Below the pieces are notes generated by a model that saw nothing but the letters and a program-made list of their open reading frames with translations, was not told the origin of the DNA and did not search any database. From NCBI RefSeq assembly GCF_031432425.1, contig NZ_JAVKPH010000027.1, positions 1 through 51,228 on the forward strand: a stretch of 51,228 bases of DNA, read 5' to 3'. This DNA comes from Ruixingdingia sedimenti (GTDB taxonomy: Bacteria; Pseudomonadota; Alphaproteobacteria; Rhodobacterales; Rhodobacteraceae). Shown one piece after another: positions 1 to 7,740 of this stretch. Each line of letters begins with the position of its first letter. Positions within the stretch are counted from its first letter, which is position 1. The translations under genes and the position numbers were made by a program.

Positions 1-19
1 GGTCTTTGTCGATGCTCAT
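1..19 (-). CDS. Start of a gene cut by the window edge (partial)
   Basis: An ATG on the minus strand at 19-17 opens a reading frame beginning MSIDKD and runs off the left edge. It is preceded by a good ribosome binding site (AGAGGAG, about 8 nt upstream) in the 23-bp gap after the VRR-NUC gene. Same-strand spacing suggests it continues the leftward operon of helicase and VRR-NUC. Six residues are too few to suggest a product. Confidence 0.5.
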
Positions 20-42
20 ACGTGGGTCTCCTCTGAGAGCAG

Positions 43-396
43 TTACCACGTCAGCGCACAAAATTTAGGATAGTCCCGAAGACCTTCTGTGACACCGGCC
101 ACGGCCTGTTCGGCCGACCGCGCAACCAGGTAAAGACCGCCCGCCTTTTCGACCGCTACCTGGAACGCCCTCTGGCCCTTCCGCTGCGTGCCCTTGTCCG
201 TCTTGACCTCGACGAACACAGGCAAGCCCAGCACCAGCCCGACGACGTCCGAAATGCCGGTCGGCCCGAGCGACACGAACACCCCGCGTTCAGTGCGCAC
301 CCGGCCGGCGTTCTGGCGCCAGAACACGCCGTGCGGGTGGAACCGCTTCGAGAGCGCCAGGAGCACCGCGTTGTGGATGTCGGTCTCGCGGTTCAT
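43..396 (-). CDS. VRR-NUC domain nuclease
   Basis: This 117-aa protein has the layout of a stand-alone VRR-NUC (PD-(D/E)XK superfamily) nuclease, a type common in phages next to replication helicases. An N-terminal helix with E4 and D6 precedes the core. A glycine-rich strand (SLGPTGISDVVG) supplies the catalytic Asp, and the strand VFVEVKTDKG supplies the E-x-K pair; a Q-R-x-F-Q segment follows. VRR-NUC proteins act on branched or flap DNA. Its start overlaps the helicase stop by 4 nt (ATGA), so the two are translationally coupled and probably work together in element replication or recombination. The family call is strong; the substrate is inferred. Confidence 0.85.
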   Translation of the reverse strand: MNRETDIHNAVLLALSKRFHPHGVFWRQNAGRVRTERGVFVSLGPTGISDVVGLVLGLPVFVEVKTDKGTQRKGQRAFQVAVEKAGGLYLVARSAEQAVAGVTEGLRDYPKFCALTW

Positions 397-1775
397 AGGG
401 CGCGCGCCTGGCGGAGCTGTTCGTGCGCGAACGCAGCTATGTCGGCGTCACCGTTGCGCTTGGCTTTGTCATAGCGCTTGCGCATGTTGTCGACGGCTGT
501 CTGGTGGCCGAGGTAGGCCCTCATCTGGGGGATGGTCTGGCCGAGGCGCTTGCGAAGAGCGGCAGCTTCCTGTTGCTGTCGTTCGATTTCCGCTGCTTCC
601 ATCTCTTTCAATCGCACGGACTCGGCACGCGATATGCGGGTATCGCGCGCCAGTTCCGCGCCGCACTGGGGGCACTTCGACGGGCCCGCTTCGAACACCG
701 CGACACAGGCCGGGCATTGCCGCACCGATAGGGACTCGCCGTCCTCGGTGTGCGTGTCGTCGCCCGTCCAGGCACGCTTGCCTTTGCCCCGCCAGTTTCG
801 CTCTTGCGTGAGTGTGCCGTGGCGCAGCGTGTTGCCGACCTGGTCGAGCACCAGGCCGAATGTCTTTCCAGGCGCCGTCCTGGCCACGCGGCCGAGCTGC
901 TGGACCCAGACCCTGGGCGACGCGGTCGGGCGCATGGACAGCATGACGCCAAGGGTGGGCAGGTCGAACCCGGCCGAGACCTTGTCGACCGAGAAGAGCA
1001 GCCCGGCGTCCGAGAGGGCGTCGATTTTGTAAGCCGCCGCCTTGTCGCTGTCCTTGCCGGTCAGCACCTCGCACTTGTGCCCCGCTTTGCGGAACCGTTC
1101 TGCGGTGTCCACCGCGTGCTTGACGTTCACGCAGAACCCGAGCGTCGGGACGCCGACGCCGTGCTCGCGGAACAGGTCGATGGAGTTCGCGAATACCTTG
1201 CCCTCTTCGAGCTTGGTCAGGACCTGGCTTTCGTCGAACTCGCCAGCCTTCACCGACACGCCGCGCAGGTCGACCAGGTTGGGCGCGAAGTAGCGAAGGG
1301 GCGAAAGGAAGCCCTGGTCCGTAAGCCACCTGGAAGACCGACCTTGGATGTGGACCCGGAAAGTGTCGAAGTTTTCGGGACTGGGGGAACCAGTGAAGCC
1401 GATGAACCGCGCCAGCGGCGCGCACGCCATGACCCGCCCATACTGCGCAGCCGACCCGCCCATGTGGACCTCGTCTATGAGCACCAGGGCTGCCGGGTTC
1501 GCGGCCAATTCGGCGCGCCGACGGTCTGCAGCCTGGACCGTCATGACCTCGACGCCCGGGAGATGGGCGGCGCGCTTGCGCAGCTGGTTGATGACCGACG
1601 AGCGGTTCGACAGGACCCAGACCCGGCGGCCGGTTCGTGAGTAAGCCTCGGCCATGGTCTCGATGAGGACGCTCTTACCGTAGCCGACCGACGCCTCAAA
1701 CAGGACCCGTTGTGCGCCCTGTTTGAGAGCGTCGCTCACCTTCGCAAGGTCTTCGGCTTGGTAGTCTCGCAGCAT
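393..1775 (-). CDS. DEAD/DEAH-box superfamily 2 helicase with zinc ribbon
   Basis: The 460-aa protein shows SF2 helicase motifs in order: a Q-like N-terminus (MLRDYQ), motif I ASVGYGKS (residues 28-35), motif II DEVH (101-104), motif III-like FTGSP (about 127-131) and a C-terminal QQLGRVAR motif VI. A C-x2-C/C-x2-C zinc ribbon (CPAC...CPQC) and a charged helical tail follow. The reading frame stays open upstream to about 2009, but the ATG at 1775 starts exactly at the conserved MLRDYQ, so I use it. It is coupled to the VRR-NUC gene downstream. Phage helicase and VRR-NUC pairs of this type are thought to unwind origins or recombination intermediates. The exact role is inferred. Confidence 0.88.
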   Translation of the reverse strand: MLRDYQAEDLAKVSDALKQGAQRVLFEASVGYGKSVLIETMAEAYSRTGRRVWVLSNRSSVINQLRKRAAHLPGVEVMTVQAADRRRAELAANPAALVLIDEVHMGGSAAQYGRVMACAPLARFIGFTGSPSPENFDTFRVHIQGRSSRWLTDQGFLSPLRYFAPNLVDLRGVSVKAGEFDESQVLTKLEEGKVFANSIDLFREHGVGVPTLGFCVNVKHAVDTAERFRKAGHKCEVLTGKDSDKAAAYKIDALSDAGLLFSVDKVSAGFDLPTLGVMLSMRPTASPRVWVQQLGRVARTAPGKTFGLVLDQVGNTLRHGTLTQERNWRGKGKRAWTGDDTHTEDGESLSVRQCPACVAVFEAGPSKCPQCGAELARDTRISRAESVRLKEMEAAEIERQQQEAAALRKRLGQTIPQMRAYLGHQTAVDNMRKRYDKAKRNGDADIAAFAHEQLRQARAL

Positions 1776-1830
1776 GAAAAAGTCCCCGGCCAGACGAGGC
1801 CGGGAGGGAGTTAGGTAAAAGCGCGGCGCT

Positions 1831-2388
1831 TCAGAAAAAGTTGCCGTCGAATTCTTCGGCGAAGAGATCCGCAGCGCGCGCCCGTGGCTTCGGCCCGCGC
1901 TTTCCAGGTCCTTCCTTCGCCCGCTCAGGCGACGCCGCCCAGCCCAAGGCCGACGACCGACGACCGGCCAGCAGGTCGCGAACCCGGTTGTATTCCAGGC
2001 CCGTGGCATGGGCGAGCTGGGCCCGGGTTCCAGTCACGACGCGCCCGTCGCAATGCCAGAGCGTAGCGACATCGGACACCGGCCTGTCGCCCGCGTATTC
2101 GCGGATGGCGCGACGCAGCCATGCCGCCTTCCTGGTGCGCGGCAACCGGTCAAGCAGCCGGCCGATGCCCTGCGCGACACGGCCCCGCGAAATCTCCCCC
2201 GGGCACATCCGCAGCAGCAATCCCCACGCAGTGAGAGCCTCGCGTTCGCTGAGAAAACACACGTTGTCCTTGGTGCGCTTGCCGCCGAGCGCGCCAGGGA
2301 AAATCGTGTGGCGGACGCACTTCTCCAGGGTCGGAGTTTCGGAACCGCGCGCGCAGAGCAGGTCGAAGTAGGTGTTGTTGTAATCCAT
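1831..2388 (-). CDS. Hypothetical phage-type protein with C-terminal HTH-like segment
   Basis: This 185-aa protein is basic and ends in a long Arg/Lys-rich stretch. The ATG at 2388 is chosen because GGGAGGA stands just upstream; the 28 codons before it are poor coding sequence. Residues around 125-145 (TRAQLAHATGLEYNRVRDLLAG) look like a helix-turn-helix of the XRE or phage-regulator kind, but this is weak. It lies 55 bp upstream of the helicase, in the same direction, and opens the leftward operon. It is divergent from the erf gene, so a regulatory role is possible. No family recognised. Confidence 0.65.
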   Translation of the reverse strand: MDYNNTYFDLLCARGSETPTLEKCVRHTIFPGALGGKRTKDNVCFLSEREALTAWGLLLRMCPGEISRGRVAQGIGRLLDRLPRTRKAAWLRRAIREYAGDRPVSDVATLWHCDGRVVTGTRAQLAHATGLEYNRVRDLLAGRRSSALGWAASPERAKEGPGKRGPKPRARAADLFAEEFDGNFF

Positions 2389-2654
2389 GGTCTGTCCTCC
2401 CTTGCGAGGCAGATAGGGAAAAGTTTCGCCCCAGAAAAACGGTCGTTGCGGGAAGAGGGCGCAATACCACAAAGCCGGTGCAAGCCGTTTCTGTTGGGAA
2501 ACGGGGCGGCCCGAAAAAGCCTGAGGGCCGCCCCATTACTTTTTTCTTCGCACCCCCTCTGTGCAGGTCGAAAAATCTCCCCACCTCGCTCCTGAAGTTT
2601 TGGGAAGGCGCCCCGTTTTCCCTACTTCAAAACAGTCATCAAGGAGGAACCAAC
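2389..2654. promoter_or_regulatory. Divergent promoter region of the element
   Basis: This 266-bp non-coding gap separates the leftward helicase operon from the rightward erf operon, so promoters for both must lie here or just outside it. It is more A/T rich than its neighbours and contains one strong hairpin (2503-2534). Leftward and rightward ribosome binding sites bound it. I cannot place -35 and -10 boxes with confidence. Confidence 0.55.
2503..2546 (+). terminator. Terminator-like hairpin in the erf leader
   Basis: A perfect 10-bp stem (GGGGCGGCCC at 2503-2512 with GGGCCGCCCC at 2525-2534) and a 12-nt loop are followed by a T-rich run at 2540-2545. It reads as an intrinsic terminator for rightward transcription but lies upstream of erf. 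It could stop read-through from opposing genes or act as an attenuator in the erf leader. Confidence 0.65.
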
Positions 2655-3539
2655 ATGACGAAACATCAAACGGTCACCATCGACCAAGACACGGGCGAAG
2701 TTTTGGAGGGCACGGCCGTCGCCGTTTCCGCGCCCCAGGCCCCTGCCCCGGCCAATCCCGTGGACGCGATGCTCTCGTTCATCGAGCGCGCCGCCACGGA
2801 TCCCAGCATCGACTTGAACAAGTTCGAGCGGATGCTGGACATGAAAGAACGCCTCGACGACCGCGCCCGCGAGGACCGCAACCGCGACGCGGAACGCCAG
2901 TTCTATGCCGACCTGGTGGCCGCCCAGTCCGCGCTCCCGGTCATCGTGAAGAACCGGAAGAACACCTTCAACAACACCGCCTTTGCCGACCTCGCCGCCA
3001 TCGAAGACGCCGCGATGCCGGTCATCCGTGCCCACGGCTTCTCGGTGTCCGCGAAGAGCATCCCGGGCGCGGAGGCTGGCAACCAGCGCGTGGTCTTCCG
3101 GGTCGCGCACCGCTTGGGACACGTCGACCAGTTCGAGGACGACTTCCCCCTCGACAACCAGGGCACAGGCGGAAAGGCGTCGAAGACCAACATCCAGGCG
3201 AAGGGCAGCACGGTGACGTATGCGCGCCGCTACATGCTCTGCGCCTACTTCAACATCGCTATCGCCGATGGGGATGGAGCGCCGCAGCAGCGCCAGTCGG
3301 CAGCCCCGCAAATCGCGGCGCCCACCGAGCTCACGGCCAGCCAGGTCAAAACGCTTCGCACGCTCATCGAGCAGACCGACACGGACCCGAAACGGTTCCT
3401 TTCGAGCGCGAAAGCGGAGTCGCTGGAAGACGTGAAACCCGCCGACTTCCCCCGCCTGGAAGCGCTGTTGAAGCGCAAGCTCGCGGACAAGCAGGCCGCC
3501 CAAAGCACCGCACCGGCAGAAGAAAAACCGGCCGCCTGA
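2655..3539 (+). CDS. erf: ERF family single-strand DNA annealing protein
   Basis: The 294-aa protein matches the ERF recombinase family (phage P22 Erf-like), which anneals complementary single strands for recombination and genome circularisation. The core spans about 80-205: FYADLVAAQ, KNTFNNTAFADLAAIEDAAMPVIRAHG, then KGSTVTYARRYMLCAYFNI and acidic DGDG at 205-208. A Pro/Ala-rich linker and a charged C-terminal helical segment follow. The ATG at 2655 has AAGGAGGA at ideal spacing. The next gene is a YqaJ exonuclease, giving the usual exonuclease and annealase pair of phage recombination modules. Confidence 0.9.
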   Translation: MTKHQTVTIDQDTGEVLEGTAVAVSAPQAPAPANPVDAMLSFIERAATDPSIDLNKFERMLDMKERLDDRAREDRNRDAERQFYADLVAAQSALPVIVKNRKNTFNNTAFADLAAIEDAAMPVIRAHGFSVSAKSIPGAEAGNQRVVFRVAHRLGHVDQFEDDFPLDNQGTGGKASKTNIQAKGSTVTYARRYMLCAYFNIAIADGDGAPQQRQSAAPQIAAPTELTASQVKTLRTLIEQTDTDPKRFLSSAKAESLEDVKPADFPRLEALLKRKLADKQAAQSTAPAEEKPAA

Positions 3540-3603
3540 CAGTCGCGGCCGCCCGCCCGGGCGGCCCGCCAAACCCCATCGAGCAGTCAAGGAGGAAACC
3601 AAC

Positions 3604-4287
3604 ATGTTCGATTTCACACATCTGCCCACCATCACCCTGCCGAACGGCGCCCTCGCATTCCAGGGCCTCGAACAGGGCACCCACGAATGGCTGCAAGTCC
3701 GCGCGGGCGTCGCCACTGCGTCGCGCTTCAAAGACGTGCTGACCCAGCCCCAGAGCAAAGCGGACAAGGACGCCGGCAAGCCTTCGAAGACGTCTTTGAC
3801 GTATGCCTATGAACTGGCCGGGGAGATCCTGACCGGCGAGCCAGCCGAGGGTTTCTCGACGGTCCACACTCGCCGTGGCCAAGAGCTCGAACCGCAGCTA
3901 CGCGCTGACTACGAAATGCTCGCGGACACCGACGTCCAGCAGGTCGGCTTCGTGAAGCGCGACCGCTTCGGCGCTTCGCCCGACGGTCTGGTGGGATCCG
4001 ACGGACTGGTCGAGTTCAAGACCCATTTGCCCAAGCTGCTCATCCCCATGCTCTTGGACGGCGAGTTCCCCGAGGAGCACAAGGCTCAGACGCAAGGTCA
4101 GTTGTGGGTGACTGGTCGCCAGTGGGTCGACCTGTGCGCCTACTACCCTGGCCTTCCGCTTTTCAAAGTGCGGGCCTACCGGGATGAGGAGTTCATCGCC
4201 GTGCTGGAACAGCGCCTCGCGGCGTTCGACGCCCTGGTTTCCGACACCGTCGCCCGGATCCAAGCCTACGGCCAGCCTGTGGCGTGA
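3604..4287 (+). CDS. YqaJ-family phage recombination exonuclease (lambda Exo-like)
   Basis: The 227-aa protein has the YqaJ/lambda-exonuclease fold signatures. WLQVRAGVATASRF lies near residues 29-42. The catalytic set is E94/E96 in RRGQELEP, D127 in ASPDGL, E137-x-K139 in VEFKTH, and Q164/Q166 in QTQGQLWV. Such enzymes resect dsDNA 5' to 3' and hand ssDNA to an annealase, here the ERF protein 64 bp upstream. The AAGGAGGAAACCAAC leader nearly repeats the erf leader. It is followed by a strong terminator. Confidence 0.9.
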   Translation: MFDFTHLPTITLPNGALAFQGLEQGTHEWLQVRAGVATASRFKDVLTQPQSKADKDAGKPSKTSLTYAYELAGEILTGEPAEGFSTVHTRRGQELEPQLRADYEMLADTDVQQVGFVKRDRFGASPDGLVGSDGLVEFKTHLPKLLIPMLLDGEFPEEHKAQTQGQLWVTGRQWVDLCAYYPGLPLFKVRAYRDEEFIAVLEQRLAAFDALVSDTVARIQAYGQPVA

Positions 4288-4301
4288 AAAACTTTTGACG
4301 A

Positions 4302-4327
4302 GGCCGCGCAAAAAAGCGCGGCCTTTT
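4302..4327 (+). terminator. Rho-independent terminator after the YqaJ gene
   Basis: A perfect 8-bp stem (GGCCGCGC/GCGCGGCC) with an A6 loop is followed by TTTT. It lies 15 bp past the exonuclease stop and ends the erf-exonuclease operon. Confidence 0.85.
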
Positions 4328-4459
4328 CCTGCTTGTTTTTACGGCCCGCCAAAAATCTTTGTTTTTCTCGCAGAAATCTTCACCGGTTTTGAGACCGGGG
4401 ACATATCTCACTTGTATCGGAGGCGGCAGTCGCACCCGACAAAACCAGGAGAAACCACC

Positions 4460-4780
4460 ATGGCAACCGACCGCAAAGAGCACCTCGTCATCGAAACCGA
4501 CGCCAACGGCCGCACCACTTGGAAATCCGTCCCTGGCTCGGCGGTCGCTTTCTACGCCAGCGCAGACGACGGCCTCAACGGCGCCGCCGAACTCCACGCC
4601 GCAGCGGCCGAGGCCTTTGGCCTCGAAGGCGACGACCGCGTGTTGGTTGTTAACGAAGGCTGCGTTCTTGACGTTGTCAGCGTGAAGAGCCCCGAAAAAA
4701 CCCGCCGCGCTGCCGACAAGCACTTTGCCGAAATCGCCGCAGATCTGGCGGCTCGCAAAGCCAAGCGGGTGGCAGCATGA
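4460..4780 (+). CDS. Hypothetical small protein of the mobile element
   Basis: A 106-aa acidic, Ala-rich protein beginning MATDRKEHLVIETDANG. No family recognised; no membrane segment or signal peptide is visible. A C-terminal charged helix (about 80-106) is the only obvious feature. The ATG at 4460 is preceded by an AGGAGA motif. Its stop overlaps the next gene's start (ATGA), so the two are one transcription unit after the 4302 terminator. Confidence 0.65.
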   Translation: MATDRKEHLVIETDANGRTTWKSVPGSAVAFYASADDGLNGAAELHAAAAEAFGLEGDDRVLVVNEGCVLDVVSVKSPEKTRRAADKHFAEIAADLAARKAKRVAA

Positions 4781-5136
4781 GCCCCGAAATCCAGGCCCTC
4801 ATCGACCAGGCCGATGCCTCCATCGCCCAGATGGAGTCCGCCCGCCTGCGCTACACCATCGCGCGGTTCAACCACGTCGTGTTGAGCGCGTCCGACTTCG
4901 CCCTCGACTTCACGTTCGAGAACAACGGCGACGGCACCCGGACGGCCATCGCCGCCCACATGACCGCGCTGTGGAAAGCGCCACAGTTCACCAAGCAGGA
5001 CGCCGAGACCCTTGCCGCCGCAGCAGCCGACGGCGCTGGACGCCCCGCCAAGGCGGTGTTCATCAACGACGCGGTGGATTTGATGGTGACCAACACCCGC
5101 CAGCACATCGAACGACTGCGCGCCCTGGCCGCTTGA
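4777..5136 (+). CDS. Hypothetical small protein of the mobile element
   Basis: A 119-aa acidic, soluble protein. It begins with a helical heptad-like segment (IQALIDQADASIAQMESARLR) and contains a beta-rich middle (FALDFTFENNGDGTRTAIAAHM). No family recognised. It overlaps the preceding gene by 4 nt, so coupled translation is likely, and it precedes the methylase-like gene by 76 bp. Confidence 0.65.
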   Translation: MSPEIQALIDQADASIAQMESARLRYTIARFNHVVLSASDFALDFTFENNGDGTRTAIAAHMTALWKAPQFTKQDAETLAAAAADGAGRPAKAVFINDAVDLMVTNTRQHIERLRALAA

Positions 5137-5212
5137 CCCACCCTCTCCCGCCCCCACCTCCGACCCGGCCGTTTCGGCGGCCGGTCCAAACCCCTCACCC
5201 CGGAGACATCCC

Positions 5213-5956
5213 ATGACCGCCCAAGCATTCAAAGCCGCCGACGCATTCGCCCGCCAGTTCGAGGGCACGGCGATGCGCCCGCACGAAGCCTTCCGCGCAG
5301 CCATAGAGGTGCTGTGCTGCGTCACGCTCGCGACCGTCCCGCAGTATCAGATGGAGGAGCTGGCCAAGGAGTTCGACGAAGCCATCCGCTCTTTCGAACG
5401 GTGCGGCGTGTCGCGCGAGAAAGCCCTTACCCTCGCCAAGGACTTCATGGAGGCCTTGGCTGCGGACGGTGGCGACCGGTTGGGCGACATGGCCGCACGG
5501 CTGGGCACCCTCTACGCCGGCATGGGCCAGTTTTTCACGCCGTCCTGCGTCGCGTCGCTGCTTGCAAACTTCGTGCTGCCAGACGAAGCGACCATCCGTC
5601 GCCACGTCGCGAACGGTGGGTATATGACCGCCGAGGATCCGGCCGCCGGTTCCGGTGGATTGCTCATCGCCCTCGCGCAGCGCGTGCGCGAAGCCGGATT
5701 CGACCCGCGCTTCAACCTGTTCGTCCAAGCCACGGAGAAAGACGTCCAGGCTTGGCGCATGTGCTATGTCCAGCTTTCGGCGTATGACATCCCGGCGCGT
5801 GTCGTCCTTGGCGACAGCCTGACCTTGGATCGGTGGCGCGTGGCTTACACCCCGGCCTACTGGCGCTTCTACAAGCCGCGCCGTGACCTCGACGCGCTGC
5901 TTACGCTTGCGACGCAGCCCGCACCAGAAACCCAACCACTGATGGCCGCAGAGTGA
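5213..5956 (+). CDS. N6-adenine DNA methylase-like protein lacking the NPPY motif
   Basis: The 247-aa protein has the HsdM-type N6-DNA methylase landmarks: GQFFTP (105-110), SAM-binding motif I DPAAGSGG (142-149), an acidic strand-2 motif ending TEKD (174-177) and a GDSL segment (200-203). The catalytic (N/D)PP(Y/F) motif IV expected after GDSL is missing; the protein reads VAYTPAYW and then ends. An N-terminal helical region (1-100) replaces the usual HsdM N-domain. It may bind SAM and DNA without methylating, for example as an antirestriction decoy or regulator. Start ATG 5213 follows CCGGAGAC. Family resemblance is clear, function is not. Confidence 0.75.
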   Translation: MTAQAFKAADAFARQFEGTAMRPHEAFRAAIEVLCCVTLATVPQYQMEELAKEFDEAIRSFERCGVSREKALTLAKDFMEALAADGGDRLGDMAARLGTLYAGMGQFFTPSCVASLLANFVLPDEATIRRHVANGGYMTAEDPAAGSGGLLIALAQRVREAGFDPRFNLFVQATEKDVQAWRMCYVQLSAYDIPARVVLGDSLTLDRWRVAYTPAYWRFYKPRRDLDALLTLATQPAPETQPLMAAE

Positions 5957-5966
5957 TGGAGGCCCT

Positions 5967-6266
5967 ATGACTCTTCTTGTCGTCTATGACCCCAACAACC
6001 TGGACGCCCGCGTAGCAGCGGGCGTTCTGCTTTCTGCGCTTGGCCCCGGTCGCCGTCACCGGTCGACCCTGCCCCTGCCCCGGCTCCATCGCGTGTCCGT
6101 TCTGTTTGTAGGTGCGCCGTCCGCGCCGGTGCTTGCCGCAGCGCACGCCGAGGCCCGGGCGGTGGCCGTGGTTGCGACGCACGCGGCACAGGTCACACCG
6201 CCGGGAGTCCTTTGGGCATCGGGTCCGACGCTGGAAGCGGCGGCGCGTCGGGCTACCGGATCTTGA
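5967..6266 (+). CDS. Hypothetical small protein
   Basis: This 99-aa Ala/Val-rich protein starts at an ATG with GGAGG just upstream. Its start MTLLVVYDPNNLDARVAAGVLLSAL faintly recalls the first strand and Asp motif of DHH-type phosphoesterases, but the rest does not support that fold. The 3' end overlaps the convergent H-NS-like gene by 14 nt. Function unknown; coding status rests on the ribosome binding site and the spacing to the previous gene (10 bp). Confidence 0.55.
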   Translation: MTLLVVYDPNNLDARVAAGVLLSALGPGRRHRSTLPLPRLHRVSVLFVGAPSAPVLAAAHAEARAVAVVATHAAQVTPPGVLWASGPTLEAAARRATGS

Positions 6267-6567
6267 ACTCTTCCAGGCTACGGCCGGCTGCGATGGCTTC
6301 GAGCAACCACTTAGGCCGGCGGCCCTGACCGGTCCACGTCTTGATAGGATCTTCGGGGTCCATGTATTGGACCGGCGGCTGCGCCTTGATGTCCACGCCC
6401 TGCATGGTCTGGTAGATTTCGTGAAGTGAAAAGCCACGGGCCCGGAGCATCGCGTCGATTTCCCGGCGCACTTCTTTCTTCTCTTCTTCCCGTTTCTTCT
6501 TGGCCGCAGCCAAGGCGTCTTTCGCGAGCTGCTCGAGTTCTTCGGCCGAAAGTTTGCTCAGATCCAT
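6253..6567 (-). CDS. H-NS family nucleoid-associated protein
   Basis: The 104-aa protein has the two-part H-NS layout: an N-terminal oligomerisation helix or coiled coil (residues 5-45, rich in Glu/Lys/Arg) and the C-terminal DNA-binding core TWTGQGRRPKWL (77-88), which contains the Q-G-R minor-groove hook. H-NS proteins silence A/T-rich DNA; Rhodobacter has related HvrA/Spb regulators. The ATG at 6567 begins the conserved helix. It stands alone on the minus strand between two rightward genes. Carriage by a mobile element suggests a role in silencing the element or reprogramming the host (inference). Confidence 0.9.
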   Translation of the reverse strand: MDLSKLSAEELEQLAKDALAAAKKKREEEKKEVRREIDAMLRARGFSLHEIYQTMQGVDIKAQPPVQYMDPEDPIKTWTGQGRRPKWLLEAIAAGRSLEEFKIR

Positions 6568-6656
6568 CACACGCTCCAAAGTTTCGCAGAGAGTAAGCCT
6601 GGGTGCCCGCCCATTCAAGCCCCTGTTTCCTGGTGGCGAGGAAACAGGAGGGCCAG

Positions 6657-7517
6657 ATGGGCACTTACGAAGACGTCACGAACCGCATCGTTCAAGCCAT
6701 CGAAACCGGTGCCGCGAAACCCGACGGCTGGAAAATGCCCTGGCACACGGCCGGCGGCGGGCGGCCGGTGAACGTGCTGACGGGCCGGACTTACACCGGG
6801 GTGAACACGCTGAACCTGTGGATGGACATGCAGCAGAAGGGTTACGCGTCGCCCGTCTGGGGCACGCTGCGCCAGTGGAACGAGGCCGGGGCGAAGGTGC
6901 GGCGCGGGGAACGCTCGTCGCTGGTCGTGTTCTGGAAAGACCTGCCGAAGAAAGCCGACGGCGACGAAGAGGATGGCAAGCGCTTCGTCCTGAAAACCTC
7001 GTATGCGTTCAACGCCGCCCAGGTCGAGGGCTACGAGACGCCCGAGCCTGTGGCCGTGCCACACACCCCGACCGCAGCGCAGGCGCTGGTCGAAGCCGCC
7101 GGCATCGACGTCCAATATGGTGGCGGGCGGGCTTACTACCACCAGACGCTGGACTACGTCGCCATGCCGCGCCGGTCGGATTTCTTCACCGACGCGGGGT
7201 TCCAGTCGACGTTGCTTCACGAAGCGGCACATTGGACCGGGCACCAGAAGCGCCTTGCCAGGGAATTCGGCAAAAGGTTTGGCGACCAGGCGTATGCGTT
7301 CGAAGAGCTCGTGGCCGAGTTGGCGGCGGCTTTTCTGTGTGCGGATCTCGGGGTGTCGAACGAGCCGCGCGATGACCATGCCAGCTACGTCGCCAATTGG
7401 TTGCAGGTCCTGAAAAACGACCCCCGCGCCATCTTCACCGCTGCTTCCCAAGCCAGCAAGGCGACGGAATATTTGCTTGGTTTTGCTGGGGAAAACGCAA
7501 AAAAGCGGGCCGCCTGA
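6657..7517 (+). CDS. ardC: ArdC-like antirestriction protein (ssDNA-binding plus zincin metallopeptidase)
   Basis: The 286-aa protein has the ArdC layout. The N-terminal ssDNA-binding domain spans about 1-125 and includes WKMPWHTAGGGRPVN, YTGVNTLNLW and WNEAGAKVRRGERSSLVVFWK. The C-terminal zincin-like peptidase has the metal site HEAAH (188-192) and FEELVAELAAAFLC (about 215-228). ArdC proteins protect incoming plasmid or phage DNA against host restriction. The ATG at 6657 follows ACAGGAGG. It directly precedes the two structured RNAs and the rsr gene. Confidence 0.9.
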   Translation: MGTYEDVTNRIVQAIETGAAKPDGWKMPWHTAGGGRPVNVLTGRTYTGVNTLNLWMDMQQKGYASPVWGTLRQWNEAGAKVRRGERSSLVVFWKDLPKKADGDEEDGKRFVLKTSYAFNAAQVEGYETPEPVAVPHTPTAAQALVEAAGIDVQYGGGRAYYHQTLDYVAMPRRSDFFTDAGFQSTLLHEAAHWTGHQKRLAREFGKRFGDQAYAFEELVAELAAAFLCADLGVSNEPRDDHASYVANWLQVLKNDPRAIFTAASQASKATEYLLGFAGENAKKRAA

Positions 7518-7539
7518 GAAAAAAGTTTGGCGGTTTGTT
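7510..7539 (+). terminator. Weak terminator after ardC
   Basis: A short stem, CCGCC (7510-7514, overlapping the ardC stop) with GGCGG (7529-7533), is followed by TTTGTTT. The five-pair stem and long loop make it a weak call. If real, it separates ardC from the Y RNA transcripts. Confidence 0.35.
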
Positions 7540-7586
7540 TGGAGTGAACCCACATCTTTTCTAACTGAAAGATACGGAAACAGAAA

Positions 7587-7733
7587 AGGACATTCGGCGG
7601 CGTAGAAACGGTTACTTCGTTCCAAGCTTTAGGTCGGTGGTTCAAATCCACCCCATGGGGAAACCCATAGGTAGCTCAGTCTGGATAGAGCAAAAGCCAC
7701 AAAAGCCCGTTTCGCTTGTTTCCCCGATGTTTT
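7587..7733 (+). ncRNA. Bacterial Y RNA-like RNA 1 (YrlA type, inside-out tRNA domain)
   Basis: The central part is a tRNA in permuted order. Anticodon-stem 3' strand GCTTT (7626-7630) is followed by AGGTC and a T-arm with loop TTCAAAT (7641-7647). Acceptor strand CCATGGG (7653-7659) is joined by a GAAA tetraloop (7660-7663) to CCCATAG (7664-7670). Then come D-arm GCTC/GAGC (7674-7691) with a canonical G18G19 loop, and AAAGC (7693-7697), which pairs perfectly with GCTTT. Outside, 7587-7597 pairs with 7724-7733, and CGG-[bulged C7598]-GG pairs with CCCCG, giving a basal helix. Bacterial YrlA RNAs are known to pair a tRNA-like module with a Ro60-binding stem. Ends are estimates. Confidence 0.8.
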
Positions 7734-7740
7734 GAAGAAA

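Noticed and set aside
188..1640. Several plus-strand frames over the VRR-NUC and helicase genes
   Set aside because: They are shadows: no ribosome binding sites, biased Arg/Pro/Ser composition, and clear conserved genes on the opposite strand.
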